Program-made: the position numbers and the translations under genes | Notes under the pieces: model-generated | Told to the model about the DNA's origin: nothing | The model's database searches: none | Seen by the model: only the letters and a program-made list of their open reading frames with translations | Part shown: piece after piece, positions 49,262-58,082 of the stretch | Position numbering within the stretch: the stretch's first letter is position 1 | Layout of the letters: every line of letters starts with the position of its first letter | DNA from: Candidatus Leucobacter sulfamidivorax | GTDB taxonomy: Bacteria > Actinomycetota > Actinomycetes > Actinomycetales > Microbacteriaceae | Length of the DNA: 64,000 nucleotides | Reading direction: 5' to 3' | Assembly: GCA_016771945.1 (NCBI GenBank) | Contig: QZLF01000003.1 | Location: 434,001 to 498,000 of the forward strand

Positions 49262-49891
49262 CTACTGCGCGGGTGCGCCGTCGGCGTCGGGCTCGCTGCC
49301 CAGCGTCGCGGTGATCGCGGCGGCCTCATCCTTGCCGGGGCCGCCGTAGTCGGCTCCGAGCAGCACGACGAGGCGCACTCCGTACTCCCCGTAGCCATCG
49401 CTCTGGTAGGTCGAGACGCCGCCGAGCTGGGCGGCGAGCCCGGCCGCGGCCGCCTCGTCCTCGGGCACGGCGTAGAAGACCGCCGAGATCTGCACGTCGC
49501 GCGACGCGGCGTCGTCGGAGAACGCGATGATCCCCCAGCCGTTGCTCGTGATCACCTGGTCGACCCCGGCGGCGAGGTTCGGCGTCGGGGTGCCGTTGAG
49601 CACCGCGACCGACGCCGTGGGATCGAGCTCCGGCGTCACGCGCTGCTCCTGCGGCTGCGCGGGGCCCTGGGCGACCGGGTCGTTCGAGCCGCCGCCGATG
49701 GAGTTGGCCCAGAGGATCCCGGCCGTCACGAGCACCACGGTCGCGATGGCTCCGACGAGCACGTAGCGCCAGCCCCGACGAGCGCGGCCGGCGATGCGGT
49801 GGGCGCCGACGCGGCCCGCCTGACGGGGCACGTCGAAGCGATCACGGGGCAGGTCCGTATCGGAGCGCCGCTCCCCCTGCTCTCGCGCCAT
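49262..49891 (-). CDS. LytR C-terminal domain membrane protein
   Basis: A 209-residue protein: a basic cytoplasmic N-terminus of about 40 residues, one membrane helix (YVLVGAIATVVLVTAGILW), a Pro/Gln linker and an extracellular LytR_C domain (ASVAVLNGTPTPNLAAGVDQ, YGVRLVVLLGADYGG). Such proteins lie in the cell envelope and may take part in wall polymer attachment. It reads from the gap after hmuT toward groEL and is a single gene. Confidence 0.85.
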   Translation of the reverse strand: MAREQGERRSDTDLPRDRFDVPRQAGRVGAHRIAGRARRGWRYVLVGAIATVVLVTAGILWANSIGGGSNDPVAQGPAQPQEQRVTPELDPTASVAVLNGTPTPNLAAGVDQVITSNGWGIIAFSDDAASRDVQISAVFYAVPEDEAAAAGLAAQLGGVSTYQSDGYGEYGVRLVVLLGADYGGPGKDEAAAITATLGSEPDADGAPAQ

Positions 49892-50021
49892 GCATACCTC
49901 CGACTCGCGGCGCCGCCTCCCCCGGACGGGCTCAACACAGACTACACGCGCCCGGCTGGGCGTTTCAGGAGGCGGATCCGCGATCCGCCCCTCCTATCGA
50001 AGCGAATTTCTCCGCGCCGCG

Positions 50022-50133
50022 CGAGGCTGCGCCTCGCCTAGAGCGAGTCTCCTCCGCGCTGCGCGCGTCGGCCGACCGCGTCACCGCGGTCGGCACCGGA
50101 CCGCACGAGGCTGCGCCTCGCCTAGAGCGAGTC
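50022..50133. repeat. 28-bp direct duplication spanning the hmuT 3' end, with hairpins
   Basis: An identical 28-bp sequence starting CGAGGCTGCGCCTCGCC occurs at 50022-50049 and 50106-50133. The second copy includes the hmuT stop codon and last codons; each copy has a GCGAGGC-TGC-GCCTCGC-type hairpin. Between them lies GCCGACCGCG-TCAC-CGCGGTCGGC (50071-50094), a perfect 10-bp stem and likely terminator of hmuT. Confidence 0.75.
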
Positions 50134-51233
50134 CGGTGCATACACCGCGCGGGCGAGCCCGTCGATGACGTCGGGGATGCGAGTGCCGCCCGCGAACAGC
50201 ACCGAGTCGTCGACGTCGATGATGCGCCGGTGCATGCCGGCCTCGGTGAGCGCGATGCTGGGCTGGGCGGCGAGCAGGCCGTCGACGCCGCCGGCGCTCT
50301 CGAGCCCCTTCGTCATGACGAGGATGATGTCGGGGTTCATGCCGACGAGCGCCTCCTCGGTCATGGGCTTCTCCCCCACCCAGCCGATCTCCTCGGCCAC
50401 GTCGATCGCGCCGATCGAGCGGATCAGGCTGTCGACGCCGCTGCCCTCCCCGAAGAGGTAGAAGATGCCCGCCGTGCCGCGCACGTAGAGGAAGGCGATG
50501 CGGGGGCGCTTCGACTCCTCGGGCAGCAGGGCCTGGACCTCGGCCTCCTTGTCGGCGATGGCCTGCTTCAGGCGGTCGATGAGTTCCGGCGCGGCGGCGC
50601 CCGCGCCGAGCGCGTCGGCGACCTGCTGCATCACGACGTAGCTCGACTCGGGGTCGATCGCGCGATCCACGGTGACGACGGCCACCCCGGCGTCGGCGAG
50701 CTGCAGCACCACGTCGGTGGGACCGATGGAGCCGTCCGTGATGACGAGGGAGGGGTTCAGCGCGAGCACGCCCTCCGCATCGATCGAGTGGCCGTTGCGG
50801 GTCACGATCGGCAGCTCCTCCGCCCCCGGGAAGTTCGTGGAGATGTCGCGCCCGACGAGCACCTCCGAGAGCCCGAGCGAATAGACCACCTCGGCGACCG
50901 AGCCGCTCAGCGAGAGCGCGATCACGCGGGAGGCGTCGTCGACGGTGACCTCGCGGTCGCCGCTCTGCTCCTTGGAGACGACGGTGACGGGAAGCTGCTG
51001 CTCCGGCGCGGGGTCGAGGGGCTCGATGTTCGGGCCGCCGATGACGGCGGTGGTCTCCCCCTCGTACACGCGGGGGTCTTCGAGCGGGGTGAGCTCGGAG
51101 AGCGGCGGCAGGTCGACCGCCTCGGCACGGGCGGGAACCTCGTCGGCACCGGCGGGGCGCATCCGCTGGCCCCCAGGCCGATCGCGACGGCGATCACCAG
51201 CAACAGGGCGCTGCGCTTCCGCACCTTGGTCAT
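50122..51233 (-). CDS. hmuT: Hemin ABC transporter substrate-binding lipoprotein (frame break after lipobox)
   Basis: About 370 codons encoding an HmuT-like heme receptor. The signal peptide is MTKVRKRSALLLVIAVAIG with lipobox GASGC; the body is a class III periplasmic-binding fold (VIALSLSGSVAEVVYSLGL, ADAGVAVVTVDR, MTEEALVGMNPDIILVMTKG). The frame breaks near 51160, directly after the lipobox; adding one C to the run in TGCGCCCCGCC joins GC-AP to AGADEVPARAEAV. This looks like a homopolymer error. It diverges from hmuU and belongs with hmuV as a heme importer. Confidence 0.87.
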
Positions 51234-51271
51234 CGCTCCGACACTCCTTCATCTGATGAACGGCCTCAGCC

Positions 51272-51295
51272 AGCATAGCCCAACAAAGGTATGAT
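51272..51295. promoter_or_regulatory. Overlapping divergent hmuT / hmuU promoters
   Basis: TATGCT on the minus strand (51272-51277) and TATGAT on the plus strand (51290-51295) are -10 candidates facing away from each other, only 12 bp apart. The stretch between has weak dyad symmetry (CATAGCC / AGGTATG). It is not a clear DtxR/IdeR box. Confidence 0.4.
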
Positions 51296-51386
51296 GAATC
51301 CTTGGATTCCTGAGAATCCCGGCCTCCTCCGGCCCACCCGGCAAGACCCTCCCGCCCTCAGGCGCAGAAAGCGGCCCCCAGCGCGC

Positions 51387-52463
51387 ATGAACTCCACCCC
51401 CACGACGGCAGAGACCGCCGCCTCTCGCCATGCGACCACGAAGGTGGTCCTCTTCATCCTGCTCGGCGTCGCCCTGCTCGTGGCGATCGTGATCTCAGCG
51501 GGCACGGGACAGCTCGGCGTCCCGCCGCAGGAGGTGCTCGGCTCCCTGCTGCACCGCATCGGGATCGACTGGCTGCCGATGCCGACGCACCCCCGGGGCG
51601 ACGGGACGCTGTGGACGATCCGCTTCCCCCGCATCGCGATGGCGATGCTCGTGGGCGTCGGCCTCGCCGTGGCCGGTCTCATCATGCAGGCGATCTTCGG
51701 CAACCCCCTCGCCGAGCCGGGCGTCATCGGCATCTCCTCGGGCGCGGCGGTCGGCGCGAGCCTCGCCATCGTCTTCGGCCTCACCGTCTTCGGCGAGTGG
51801 ACCATCGCGGTCTTCGCCTTCCTCGCCGGTCTCGGCGCCACCCTGCTCGTCTACGCCATGAGCCGCGCCGACGGCAAGACCGAGGTCGTCACCCTCGTGC
51901 TGACCGGCATCGCGGTGAACGCCATCGCGGGCGCCGGGATCGCGCTGCTCACCTTCCTCGGCGACACGCAGGCGCGCGAGCAGATCGTGTTCTGGCAGCT
52001 CGGCAGCCTCGCCGGCAGCCGCTGGACCCAGGTCGCGATCATCACGCCCGTCATCGCGATCGGTCTCATCGCCGCCTACATCGCGGCACGCAAGCTCGAC
52101 CTGCTCGCGCTCGGCGAGCGCAACGCCCGCCATCTCGGCGTCAACGTCGAGCTGCTCAGGATCGCGATGATCTTCATCGTGGCGCTGCTCACGGGCGCGG
52201 CCGTCGCGTTCGCGGGCATCATCTCCTTCGTCGGCCTCGTGATCCCTCACCTCATGCGCATGATCCTGGGCCCCGCGCATCTGCCGCTGGTGACGGCCTC
52301 GGCGCTCGGCGGCGCGGTGCTCATGACCGTCGCCGACCTCGCCGCGCGCGCCTCGGTGCCGAACGCCGACATGCCCATCGGCATGCTCACCGCGCTCGTG
52401 GGCGGCCCGTTCTTCTTCTGGCTGCTGCGCCGCACCCGCAAGCGCAGCGGGGGGTGGGGCTGA
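51387..52463 (+). CDS. hmuU: Heme ABC transporter permease (FecCD family)
   Basis: A 358-residue permease with about ten membrane helices. Family signatures are FPRIAMAMLVGVGLAVAGLI, QAIFGNPLAEPGVIGISSGA, LALGERNARHLGVN and GIISFVGLVIPHLMRMILG. I chose the ATG at 51387; the earlier in-frame ATG at 51291 overlaps the TATGAT box and would add 32 basic, non-helical residues. The stop overlaps the hmuV start (TGATG), so the two are translationally coupled. Confidence 0.92.
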   Translation: MNSTPTTAETAASRHATTKVVLFILLGVALLVAIVISAGTGQLGVPPQEVLGSLLHRIGIDWLPMPTHPRGDGTLWTIRFPRIAMAMLVGVGLAVAGLIMQAIFGNPLAEPGVIGISSGAAVGASLAIVFGLTVFGEWTIAVFAFLAGLGATLLVYAMSRADGKTEVVTLVLTGIAVNAIAGAGIALLTFLGDTQAREQIVFWQLGSLAGSRWTQVAIITPVIAIGLIAAYIAARKLDLLALGERNARHLGVNVELLRIAMIFIVALLTGAAVAFAGIISFVGLVIPHLMRMILGPAHLPLVTASALGGAVLMTVADLAARASVPNADMPIGMLTALVGGPFFFWLLRRTRKRSGGWG

Positions 52464-53280
52464 TGGCCGCCCGCTCGTTCGACCCCCCGCAGCGCGCCGC
52501 GAGCGGCGAGGTCGTCGTATCGGCCCACGGCGTGGGCGTCGTGCGCAGCGCGAAGTCGCTGCTCGCGGACGTCTCGCTCGAACTGCGCGCCGGCGAGGTG
52601 CTCGCCCTGCTCGGCCCGAACGGCGCGGGCAAGTCGACGCTCTTGAGCCTGCTCTCGGGCGACATGCGACCCGACTCCGGAGAGGTGCGCTTCGGCGGCC
52701 GCGACATCTCCGCCTGGTCGCTCTCCGAGCTGGCCCGCCGCCGCAGCGTGCTGCTGCAGGACAACCAGCTGCTCTTCCCCTTCACCGTGCACCAGGTCGT
52801 CGAGATGGGGCGGGCGCCCTGGCGGCGCACCCCGCTCGAGGACGAGGACAACTCCGCGATCGCCGAGGCCATCGCGGCCGCCGACATCGCGCACCTCGGC
52901 AGTCGCCGCGTGCCGTCGCTGTCGGGCGGCGAGCGCGCCCGCGTCGCCTTCGCGCGGGTGATGGCGGGCGCACCGGGTGCTCATGCTCGACGAGCCGACC
53001 GCGGCGCTCGACCTCGGCCACCAGGAGGCGGTGCTCGGCCTGCGCGCGAGCGCGCCCGCGCGGCGACGCGGTGCTGGTCGTGCTGCACGACCTCAACCTC
53101 GCGGGCGCCTACGCCGACCGCATCGCCCTGCTGCGCGAGGGGCGCGTGGTCGTCTGCGATACGCCCGAGCGCGTGCTCACGGCGGACATCGTGAGCGACG
53201 TCTACCGCACGCCCGTGGAGATCATCGCGCACCCGGTCTCGGGCGACGGCATCGTGCTCCCCCTGCGCGCCAAGGCCTGA
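52463..53280 (+). pseudogene. hmuV: Heme ABC transporter ATP-binding protein, two frame breaks
   Basis: An 818-bp gene encoding the ATPase of the heme importer. The first frame has Walker A LGPNGAGKST, Q loop LLQDNQLLFPF and signature LSGGERARVAFARV. It breaks near 52975, where one extra G in CCGGGTG displaces LMLDEPTAALDLGHQ (Walker B) to the next frame. It breaks again near 53060 in a CG-repeat tract, after which VLVVLHDLNLAGAYADRIALL (switch His) and the C-terminus follow. All catalytic elements survive in pieces, so sequencing error is more likely than gene loss. Confidence 0.85.
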
Positions 53281-53312
53281 GCGCGGCCCTCCCCGTCCCA
53301 CCCGATCGGTGC

Positions 53313-53389
53313 GAGAGCATCCCTTGGGGGTGAGAGCACCGGTCGGGGGCGCTCCCCCAGGGATGCTCTCACCCCCAAGGGATGCTCTC
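53313..53389. repeat. Palindromic repeat block, copy 2 (26-bp perfect inverted repeat)
   Basis: A 26-bp arm at 53313-53338 (starting GAGAGCATCCCTTGGGGG) is repeated perfectly in reverse at 53364-53389, with 25 bp between that also contain GGGGGCGCTCCCCC. It lies between the convergent hmuV and efeB genes and can act as a two-way terminator. The tail CAGACGGGCG at 53397 is shared with the block at 47264. Confidence 0.85.
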
Positions 53390-53472
53390 AACGGCGCAGA
53401 CGGGCGCAAGACGAGCGCGAGGCGGGCGGGCGCGAGAGGCAGGCGGGCGCAGGTGAGAGGGGACGAGCGGCA

Positions 53473-54816
53473 CTACTCGAAGAGGGGCTGCGCCAGGAAC
53501 TCCCCGGAGGCGACGCCCCGGGGCACGGCCCACAGGCCCGAGCCGATGTGCCGGATGTACTCGTTCAGCAGATCGGGCTTCAGCGAGTTCTGCACCCGGA
53601 CGAAGATCTCGGGGCTGCGCTGGAAGCTGATGAAGAAGAGCCCCGCCCCGAGCTGCCCGAGCGGATTCGAGCCGTCGACGTAGTTGTAGCCGCGCCGCAG
53701 CATCCGCGCGCCCCGGTTGTTGTCGGGGTGCGCGAGCCGTATGTGCGCGGCGAGGTCGATGGCGGGGGCGGATCCGCCGCCTGGATCGAGCGCCGCGAAG
53801 TCGGGCGCGTCGAACTCGCCTCCGCCCGAGAGCGGCCCGCCCTCCAGCTTGGTGCGGCCGATGATGGTCTCCTGCTCGCGCAGCGAGCCGCGATCCCACG
53901 TCTCGATCGTCATGAGGATCTTGCGGGCGACCAGGTAGCTGCCGCCCTGCAACCACGACGGCCCCTCCGCGCCCACCCAGACGTTGTCCGCGAGGGCGCG
54001 CCCCTCGTCGGACATGATGTTCGCCGTGCCGTCCTTGAAACCGAAGAGGTTGCGCGGCGTGTCCTGCTCGCGCGAGGTCGAGGCGGTGCGTCCGAAGCCC
54101 AGCTGGCTCCACTTCAGGTGCGCCCGCCCCATCCCGATCCGCGCGAGATTGCGGATCGCGTGCACCGCGACCTGCGGGTCGTCGGCGCACGCCTGCACGC
54201 AGAGGTCGCCACCGCTCGCGCTCTCCTCGAGCAGGTCGAAGGCGAAGGAGGGCAACGGCTCGAAGTCGGCGGGCAGGCGGTCGCGGATCCCGTACGGGTC
54301 TCCCGCCCCGTCCGATCCGACGAACAGCTCGCGCCCCAGGCCGAACGTGAGGGTGAGCCGACCCGCGCCGAGGCCCTCGGCCTCCCCCGTGTCGTCCGGC
54401 GGCAGCAGCGCGTTCCCGGGTTCGACACCTGTGCCGATCTCGGCTCCCCGGGTGAGCGACTCGGCGGCGGCGGTCCAGTCGCGCAGCAGCGAGACGAGGT
54501 CGTCACGGCTCGATCCGCGCACCATGACGAAGGAGGCGAAGTGCAGGCGATCCTGAGCCGGCGTGACGATGCCGGCCTGATGCTCGCCGTGGAAGGGGAC
54601 GGTGCCCGAGCGCTGGGCGGATCCGCCCCCGGCTCCGACCCCTGCGGCCGAGAGCGCGACGCCGCCGCCGAGACCCACCGCGGCCCCCGCGATGCCGGCC
54701 CCGACCATGCCGAGCAGCCCGCGCCGCGAGGGGCGCAGGGGATCCGGATCGGCGGATCCCCCGGCCTCCTCGCGGCGTTCATCGCGGTTCTCGGCCCGCG
54801 GCGGGCGCTCGGTCAT
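53473..54816 (-). CDS. efeB: Deferrochelatase/peroxidase EfeB (DyP type)
   Basis: A 447-residue heme peroxidase exported folded by the Tat system: the signal has RRGLLGMVG followed by a hydrophobic core. DyP-family features are GFKDGTANI (distal Asp motif), proximal His in AHIRLAHPDN, and LGAGLFFISFQRSPE. It works with EfeO and EfeU in ferrous iron uptake or iron release from heme. It begins 4 bp after the efeO stop. Confidence 0.95.
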   Translation of the reverse strand: MTERPPRAENRDERREEAGGSADPDPLRPSRRGLLGMVGAGIAGAAVGLGGGVALSAAGVGAGGGSAQRSGTVPFHGEHQAGIVTPAQDRLHFASFVMVRGSSRDDLVSLLRDWTAAAESLTRGAEIGTGVEPGNALLPPDDTGEAEGLGAGRLTLTFGLGRELFVGSDGAGDPYGIRDRLPADFEPLPSFAFDLLEESASGGDLCVQACADDPQVAVHAIRNLARIGMGRAHLKWSQLGFGRTASTSREQDTPRNLFGFKDGTANIMSDEGRALADNVWVGAEGPSWLQGGSYLVARKILMTIETWDRGSLREQETIIGRTKLEGGPLSGGGEFDAPDFAALDPGGGSAPAIDLAAHIRLAHPDNNRGARMLRRGYNYVDGSNPLGQLGAGLFFISFQRSPEIFVRVQNSLKPDLLNEYIRHIGSGLWAVPRGVASGEFLAQPLFE

Positions 54817-54820
54817 GCGT

Positions 54821-56020
54821 TCAGTCTGTCACCACCGCGGCGGTGAGCTTCGACATCGACTCGGAGAGCGCGTTCAGCTTCGCGGCGAGCTCGCCGCGGG
54901 CCGCGTCGTCGACGGTGTCGTAGAAGACGAATCCGGCGTCGTAGGAGCCGTAGGTGTCGAGCAGGTCGAACATGCCTGCGAAGCGGTCGTCGAGCTCGAC
55001 GACGAGATCCTCGGAACCGTTCGCGACCGCGAGGCCGCGCACGGTGTCGAAGGCGACGAACGAGCCCTCGACGTTGGCGGTGAAGTCGTAGAGGTCGGTG
55101 TGCGCGAACTCGTTCTCCTCGCCCGGCAGCTTGCCGTCGGGGGCCGCCACCTCGTCGAGCAGGCCCTTGGCGCCCTCGGTGATGTCGGCGAGCGTGAGGG
55201 CGAAGTCGGGCGAGGCGACCTTCTCCTTCAGCTCGGTCACGTCGGCGACGAGCTGGTCGCCGACCTCGGCGCGCTGCTCGGGGGTCAGCGGCACGAGATC
55301 GGGATCGCCCGGGTAGTCGCCGTTCGCGACGGCCGCGTCGTTCCAGAGGTCCATCTCGATGCGGTGGAAGCCGGTGAAGGGGATGCCCTCCTCGTCGGCG
55401 CCGGGCTTGCGGTAGTCGATCTTCGGATCGAGGTCGCCGAACTGCTCGGCGGTCGGCTCGATGCGCTCGTAGTTCACGCGCGCGAGCGGGAAGAGCTCCT
55501 TCGCGCGCTCGTCGTCACCCGACTTGTACGCCTCCACGAACTCCTCGACCTTCGGCACGAGCTCCTCGGTCTGCGTCTTCACGTAGGCGACGTACTGCGC
55601 GACGATCGCCTCCTGCTCGGGCGTGACCGAGAGCTCGTCGCCGCTCACGGCGAAGGCCGCCGTGCCGATGCCGGCGCCGATCATGCCGGGCTTGCACTCG
55701 GTGAAGTAGTCGCCCGGTCCCACCTGCACCGTGAGATCGCGGGAGGCGCCGGGGGCGATGTTCTCGACCTCTCCGACGATCGTGAGCCCGTTCTCGCCGA
55801 GCACGTAGAACTCGTTGACCTTCGTGCCGTCGTTCGTCACGGTGAAGGTGATCGTGCCGCTCGTCGCGCTCGCGGTCTCGACCGCGCAGCCGTCGTCGGA
55901 GGCGGTGACCGCGATGGCCTGGGCGCCCGCGCCCGCGTTGGGCACGCAGGCGGTGAGCGTGAGCGCCGTGGCGGCGAGCGCGGCCGAGGCCGCGATGCCG
56001 CGGGAGATTCTGCTGTTCAT
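54821..56020 (-). CDS. efeO: Iron uptake system component EfeO
   Basis: A 399-residue exported protein. The signal peptide leads to TLTACVPN, so a lipoprotein anchor is likely. It has a cupredoxin-like N-domain (GTITFTVTNDGTKVNEFYVLG) and an M75 peptidase-like domain with the HxxE-type metal motif in FTGFHRIEMDLW. It presents iron to EfeU. Its ATG shares one base with the efeU stop. The long upstream frame is not coding. Confidence 0.95.
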   Translation of the reverse strand: MNSRISRGIAASAALAATALTLTACVPNAGAGAQAIAVTASDDGCAVETASATSGTITFTVTNDGTKVNEFYVLGENGLTIVGEVENIAPGASRDLTVQVGPGDYFTECKPGMIGAGIGTAAFAVSGDELSVTPEQEAIVAQYVAYVKTQTEELVPKVEEFVEAYKSGDDERAKELFPLARVNYERIEPTAEQFGDLDPKIDYRKPGADEEGIPFTGFHRIEMDLWNDAAVANGDYPGDPDLVPLTPEQRAEVGDQLVADVTELKEKVASPDFALTLADITEGAKGLLDEVAAPDGKLPGEENEFAHTDLYDFTANVEGSFVAFDTVRGLAVANGSEDLVVELDDRFAGMFDLLDTYGSYDAGFVFYDTVDDAARGELAAKLNALSESMSKLTAAVVTD

Positions 56021-56943
56021 CACTTGACGGTTTCCTTTCGTTGCGTCCGCCGCCCCGCGTACGAGCGCACGAGGAACAGCGGCAGGGTGATGACGAGGTA
56101 GAGCGCCCAGGCGATCACCTCGAGTTTCGTCATCTCGGGCGAGAAGCCGACCGTGCCCTTGAGCAGCACGCCGAGCACGCCGTCGGGCGGGATGATCTCG
56201 GGGATGCGGAAGGCCCACGCGGCATCGCCGTACCAGCCGGCGACGAAGGCGCTCGCGCCGACGGGCGCCGCGGCGAAGGGCCCGGGCAGGAAGCCGGCCT
56301 CCTGCAGGTCGTGGATCGCGTAGGCGAGCACGCCCGCGGCGAAGACGATGAGCAGCACGCCCGACCAGCGGAAGAAGACGGAGAGGTCGATCCGCAGCAG
56401 TCCGCGGAAGAGCGCCCAGCCGATGACCGCGGCGATGAGGATCCCCGAGACCGCGACGGCGAAGCCCACGAGCGGGGAGATGTCGCTCGACCGGGTCGTG
56501 GCCCAGATGAAGAGCGCGGTCTCGATGCCCTCGCGCGCCACCGTGACGAACCCCACCGCGGCGAGGCCCCAGCCCGCACCGCCGCGGGCATCGCCCTCGG
56601 CACCGGCGCCGATGCCGAGCGCGCGGTCCACCTGGCCGCGCAGCTCGGCGCTGATGCCGCGCGACATGCGCAGCATCCAGAACACCATCCAGGTCACCAT
56701 GCCGACCGCGACGAGCGAGAGGATGCCGCCGATGGCCTCCTGAGCGGTGAACGACAGGCCGTAGGCGCCGAAGGTGAGCACGGCGCCGAGCACGAGGGAG
56801 AGCAGGATCGCGGCGGCCACGCCCAGCCAGATCTTGCGGGCCGCGTCGCGGCGCCCGAGCTTCCTGACGTAGGCGAGCAGCACGCCGATCACGAGCGCCG
56901 CTTCGAGGCCTTCGCGCAGGCCGATGAGCAGCGTCGCGAGCAT
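56020..56943 (-). CDS. efeU: Ferrous iron permease EfeU (FTR1 family)
   Basis: A 307-residue membrane protein with seven helices. The two REGLE-type iron motifs are present as [11 protein letters not shown] near residue 8 and [10 protein letters not shown] in the middle. First gene of the efeUOB operon; a palindromic iron box lies 31 bp upstream of the start. Confidence 0.96.
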   Translation of the reverse strand: MLATLLIGLREGLEAALVIGVLLAYVRKLGRRDAARKIWLGVAAAILLSLVLGAVLTFGAYGLSFTAQEAIGGILSLVAVGMVTWMVFWMLRMSRGISAELRGQVDRALGIGAGAEGDARGGAGWGLAAVGFVTVAREGIETALFIWATTRSSDISPLVGFAVAVSGILIAAVIGWALFRGLLRIDLSVFFRWSGVLLIVFAAGVLAYAIHDLQEAGFLPGPFAAAPVGASAFVAGWYGDAAWAFRIPEIIPPDGVLGVLLKGTVGFSPEMTKLEVIAWALYLVITLPLFLVRSYAGRRTQRKETVK

Positions 56944-56974
56944 GGGTTCGGCCTCCGAGAATTACATACGATCG

Positions 56975-56994
56975 AAGTAAGGCGAACCTTACTT
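56975..56994. promoter_or_regulatory. Iron box upstream of efeU (probable DtxR/IdeR site)
   Basis: AAGTAAGG-CGAA-CCTTACTT is a perfect 8-bp dyad with the TAAGG/CCTTA arms and spacing expected of DtxR/IdeR operators. TTGTCA directly precedes it on the minus strand, so binding would block the efe promoter when iron is plentiful. The regulator is probably the protein encoded at 19908. Confidence 0.8.
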
Positions 56995-57194
56995 TGACAA
57001 TGTAGCACGTCCCCGGCGCGATGGAAGCCCGAAGCCCGTCAATCAATAAGGACTGCTTAAGGATGGGCGTGAAACGGCAACTGGATCGGCGGCCCGGGCT
57101 GCCGCATAGTGGTACTCGTGGGCGGGCGCACGGCGGCCGCCTCGTACCTGGATCCGGTCGGCCCCGGATCCTGCGACACAGCGAAGGAGCACTC

Positions 57195-57959
57195 ATGCGC
57201 AGCCCCAGGTTCGAGAACAAGACGGCCCTCGTCACCGGCGGAGGCGGAGGCTTCGGCCGGGAGATCAGCCTGCTCTTCGGCGGCGAGGGGGCGCAGGTCG
57301 CAGTGGTCGATGTCAATGCGGGAGCCGCCCAGGAGACGGTCGACCGGGTGACCGCGGCCGGAGGGAGGGCCGACGCCTACATCGTCGATCTCACCGACGC
57401 CGATGCGGTGGCGGCGCTGATCGCCGAGGTCGTCGACGTCTACGGCCAGCTCGACATCGCCGTCAACAACGCCGGCATCGGCGGGGCGATGGCCCCGCTG
57501 GCCGAGTATCCGATCGACACCTGGCACCAGGTGCTCGACATCAACCTCTCGAGCGTCTTCTACTGCATGCGCGCCGAGCTCGCCGCGATGGTCGCCCAGG
57601 GCACGGGCGGCGCGATCATCAACACCGCCTCGATCATGAGCACCATCGCGATGCCGACGATCAGCGCCTATGTGGCCTCGAAGCACGCGGTGCTCGGGCT
57701 CACTCGCGCGGCTGCCGTCGAGTACGGCTCACACGGCATCCGCGTGAACGCCGTCGGCCCGAGCTTCTCCCGGGTGGGCTTCACGGCCGCCTCGCTCGAC
57801 GACGACGCCCAGTGGGAGGGCATGGCCGCCCAGCACCCGCTCGGCCGCACCGCCCGGCCGCTCGACGTCGCGGGCGCCGTCGCCTACCTGGCCTCCGACG
57901 AGGCCGCGTTCGTCACCGGGCATCTGCTGGGCGTCGACGGCGGCTACATCAACCAGTGA
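57195..57959 (+). CDS. SDR-family oxidoreductase
   Basis: A 254-residue short-chain dehydrogenase. Cofactor loop TGGGGGFG, acidic residue in AVVDVNAG (NAD), NNAG, Ser in NTASI and catalytic YVASK; the C-terminus ends VDGGYINQ. AAGGAG precedes the ATG. It is the first of three enzyme genes in a row and is related to, but clearly different from, the next SDR. Confidence 0.92.
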   Translation: MRSPRFENKTALVTGGGGGFGREISLLFGGEGAQVAVVDVNAGAAQETVDRVTAAGGRADAYIVDLTDADAVAALIAEVVDVYGQLDIAVNNAGIGGAMAPLAEYPIDTWHQVLDINLSSVFYCMRAELAAMVAQGTGGAIINTASIMSTIAMPTISAYVASKHAVLGLTRAAAVEYGSHGIRVNAVGPSFSRVGFTAASLDDDAQWEGMAAQHPLGRTARPLDVAGAVAYLASDEAAFVTGHLLGVDGGYINQ

Positions 57960-57961
57960 CC

Positions 57962-58020
57962 TGTCCGGCCGGCCGTCGAGTTCGTCGAGACGCCCGGCCG
58001 AGGCCCGGAGCGGCCGGACA
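57962..58020. other. Inverted repeat between the two SDR genes
   Basis: TGTCCGGCCG and CGGCCGGACA, a perfect 10-bp pair 39 bp apart, just after the first SDR stop. Either an attenuating hairpin or a repeat remnant. Confidence 0.5.
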
Positions 58021-58082
58021 CCTCGACGGGTCCGGAGCCCGGCCCGACGATCCACCCCCGAGAAGAAAGAGAAGGGAACCCC

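Noticed and set aside
51262-51300. DtxR/IdeR box in the hmuT-hmuU gap
   Set aside because: The CATAGCC/AGGTATG symmetry is imperfect and lacks the TAAGG/CCTTA arms seen at efeU.
51291-51386. Earlier hmuU start at the ATG at 51291
   Set aside because: That ATG lies inside the TATGAT box and the added 32 residues are basic and unlike the start of FecCD permeases.
53313-53389. Possible CRISPR array, because of repeated GAGAGCA units
   Set aside because: Units alternate in orientation with no equal-length spacers and no cas genes nearby; it is a palindromic repeat.
54821-57316. An 831-codon frame that would extend efeO upstream through efeU
   Set aside because: efeU is a well-formed gene in another frame, and efeO has its own signal peptide and coupled start at 56020.
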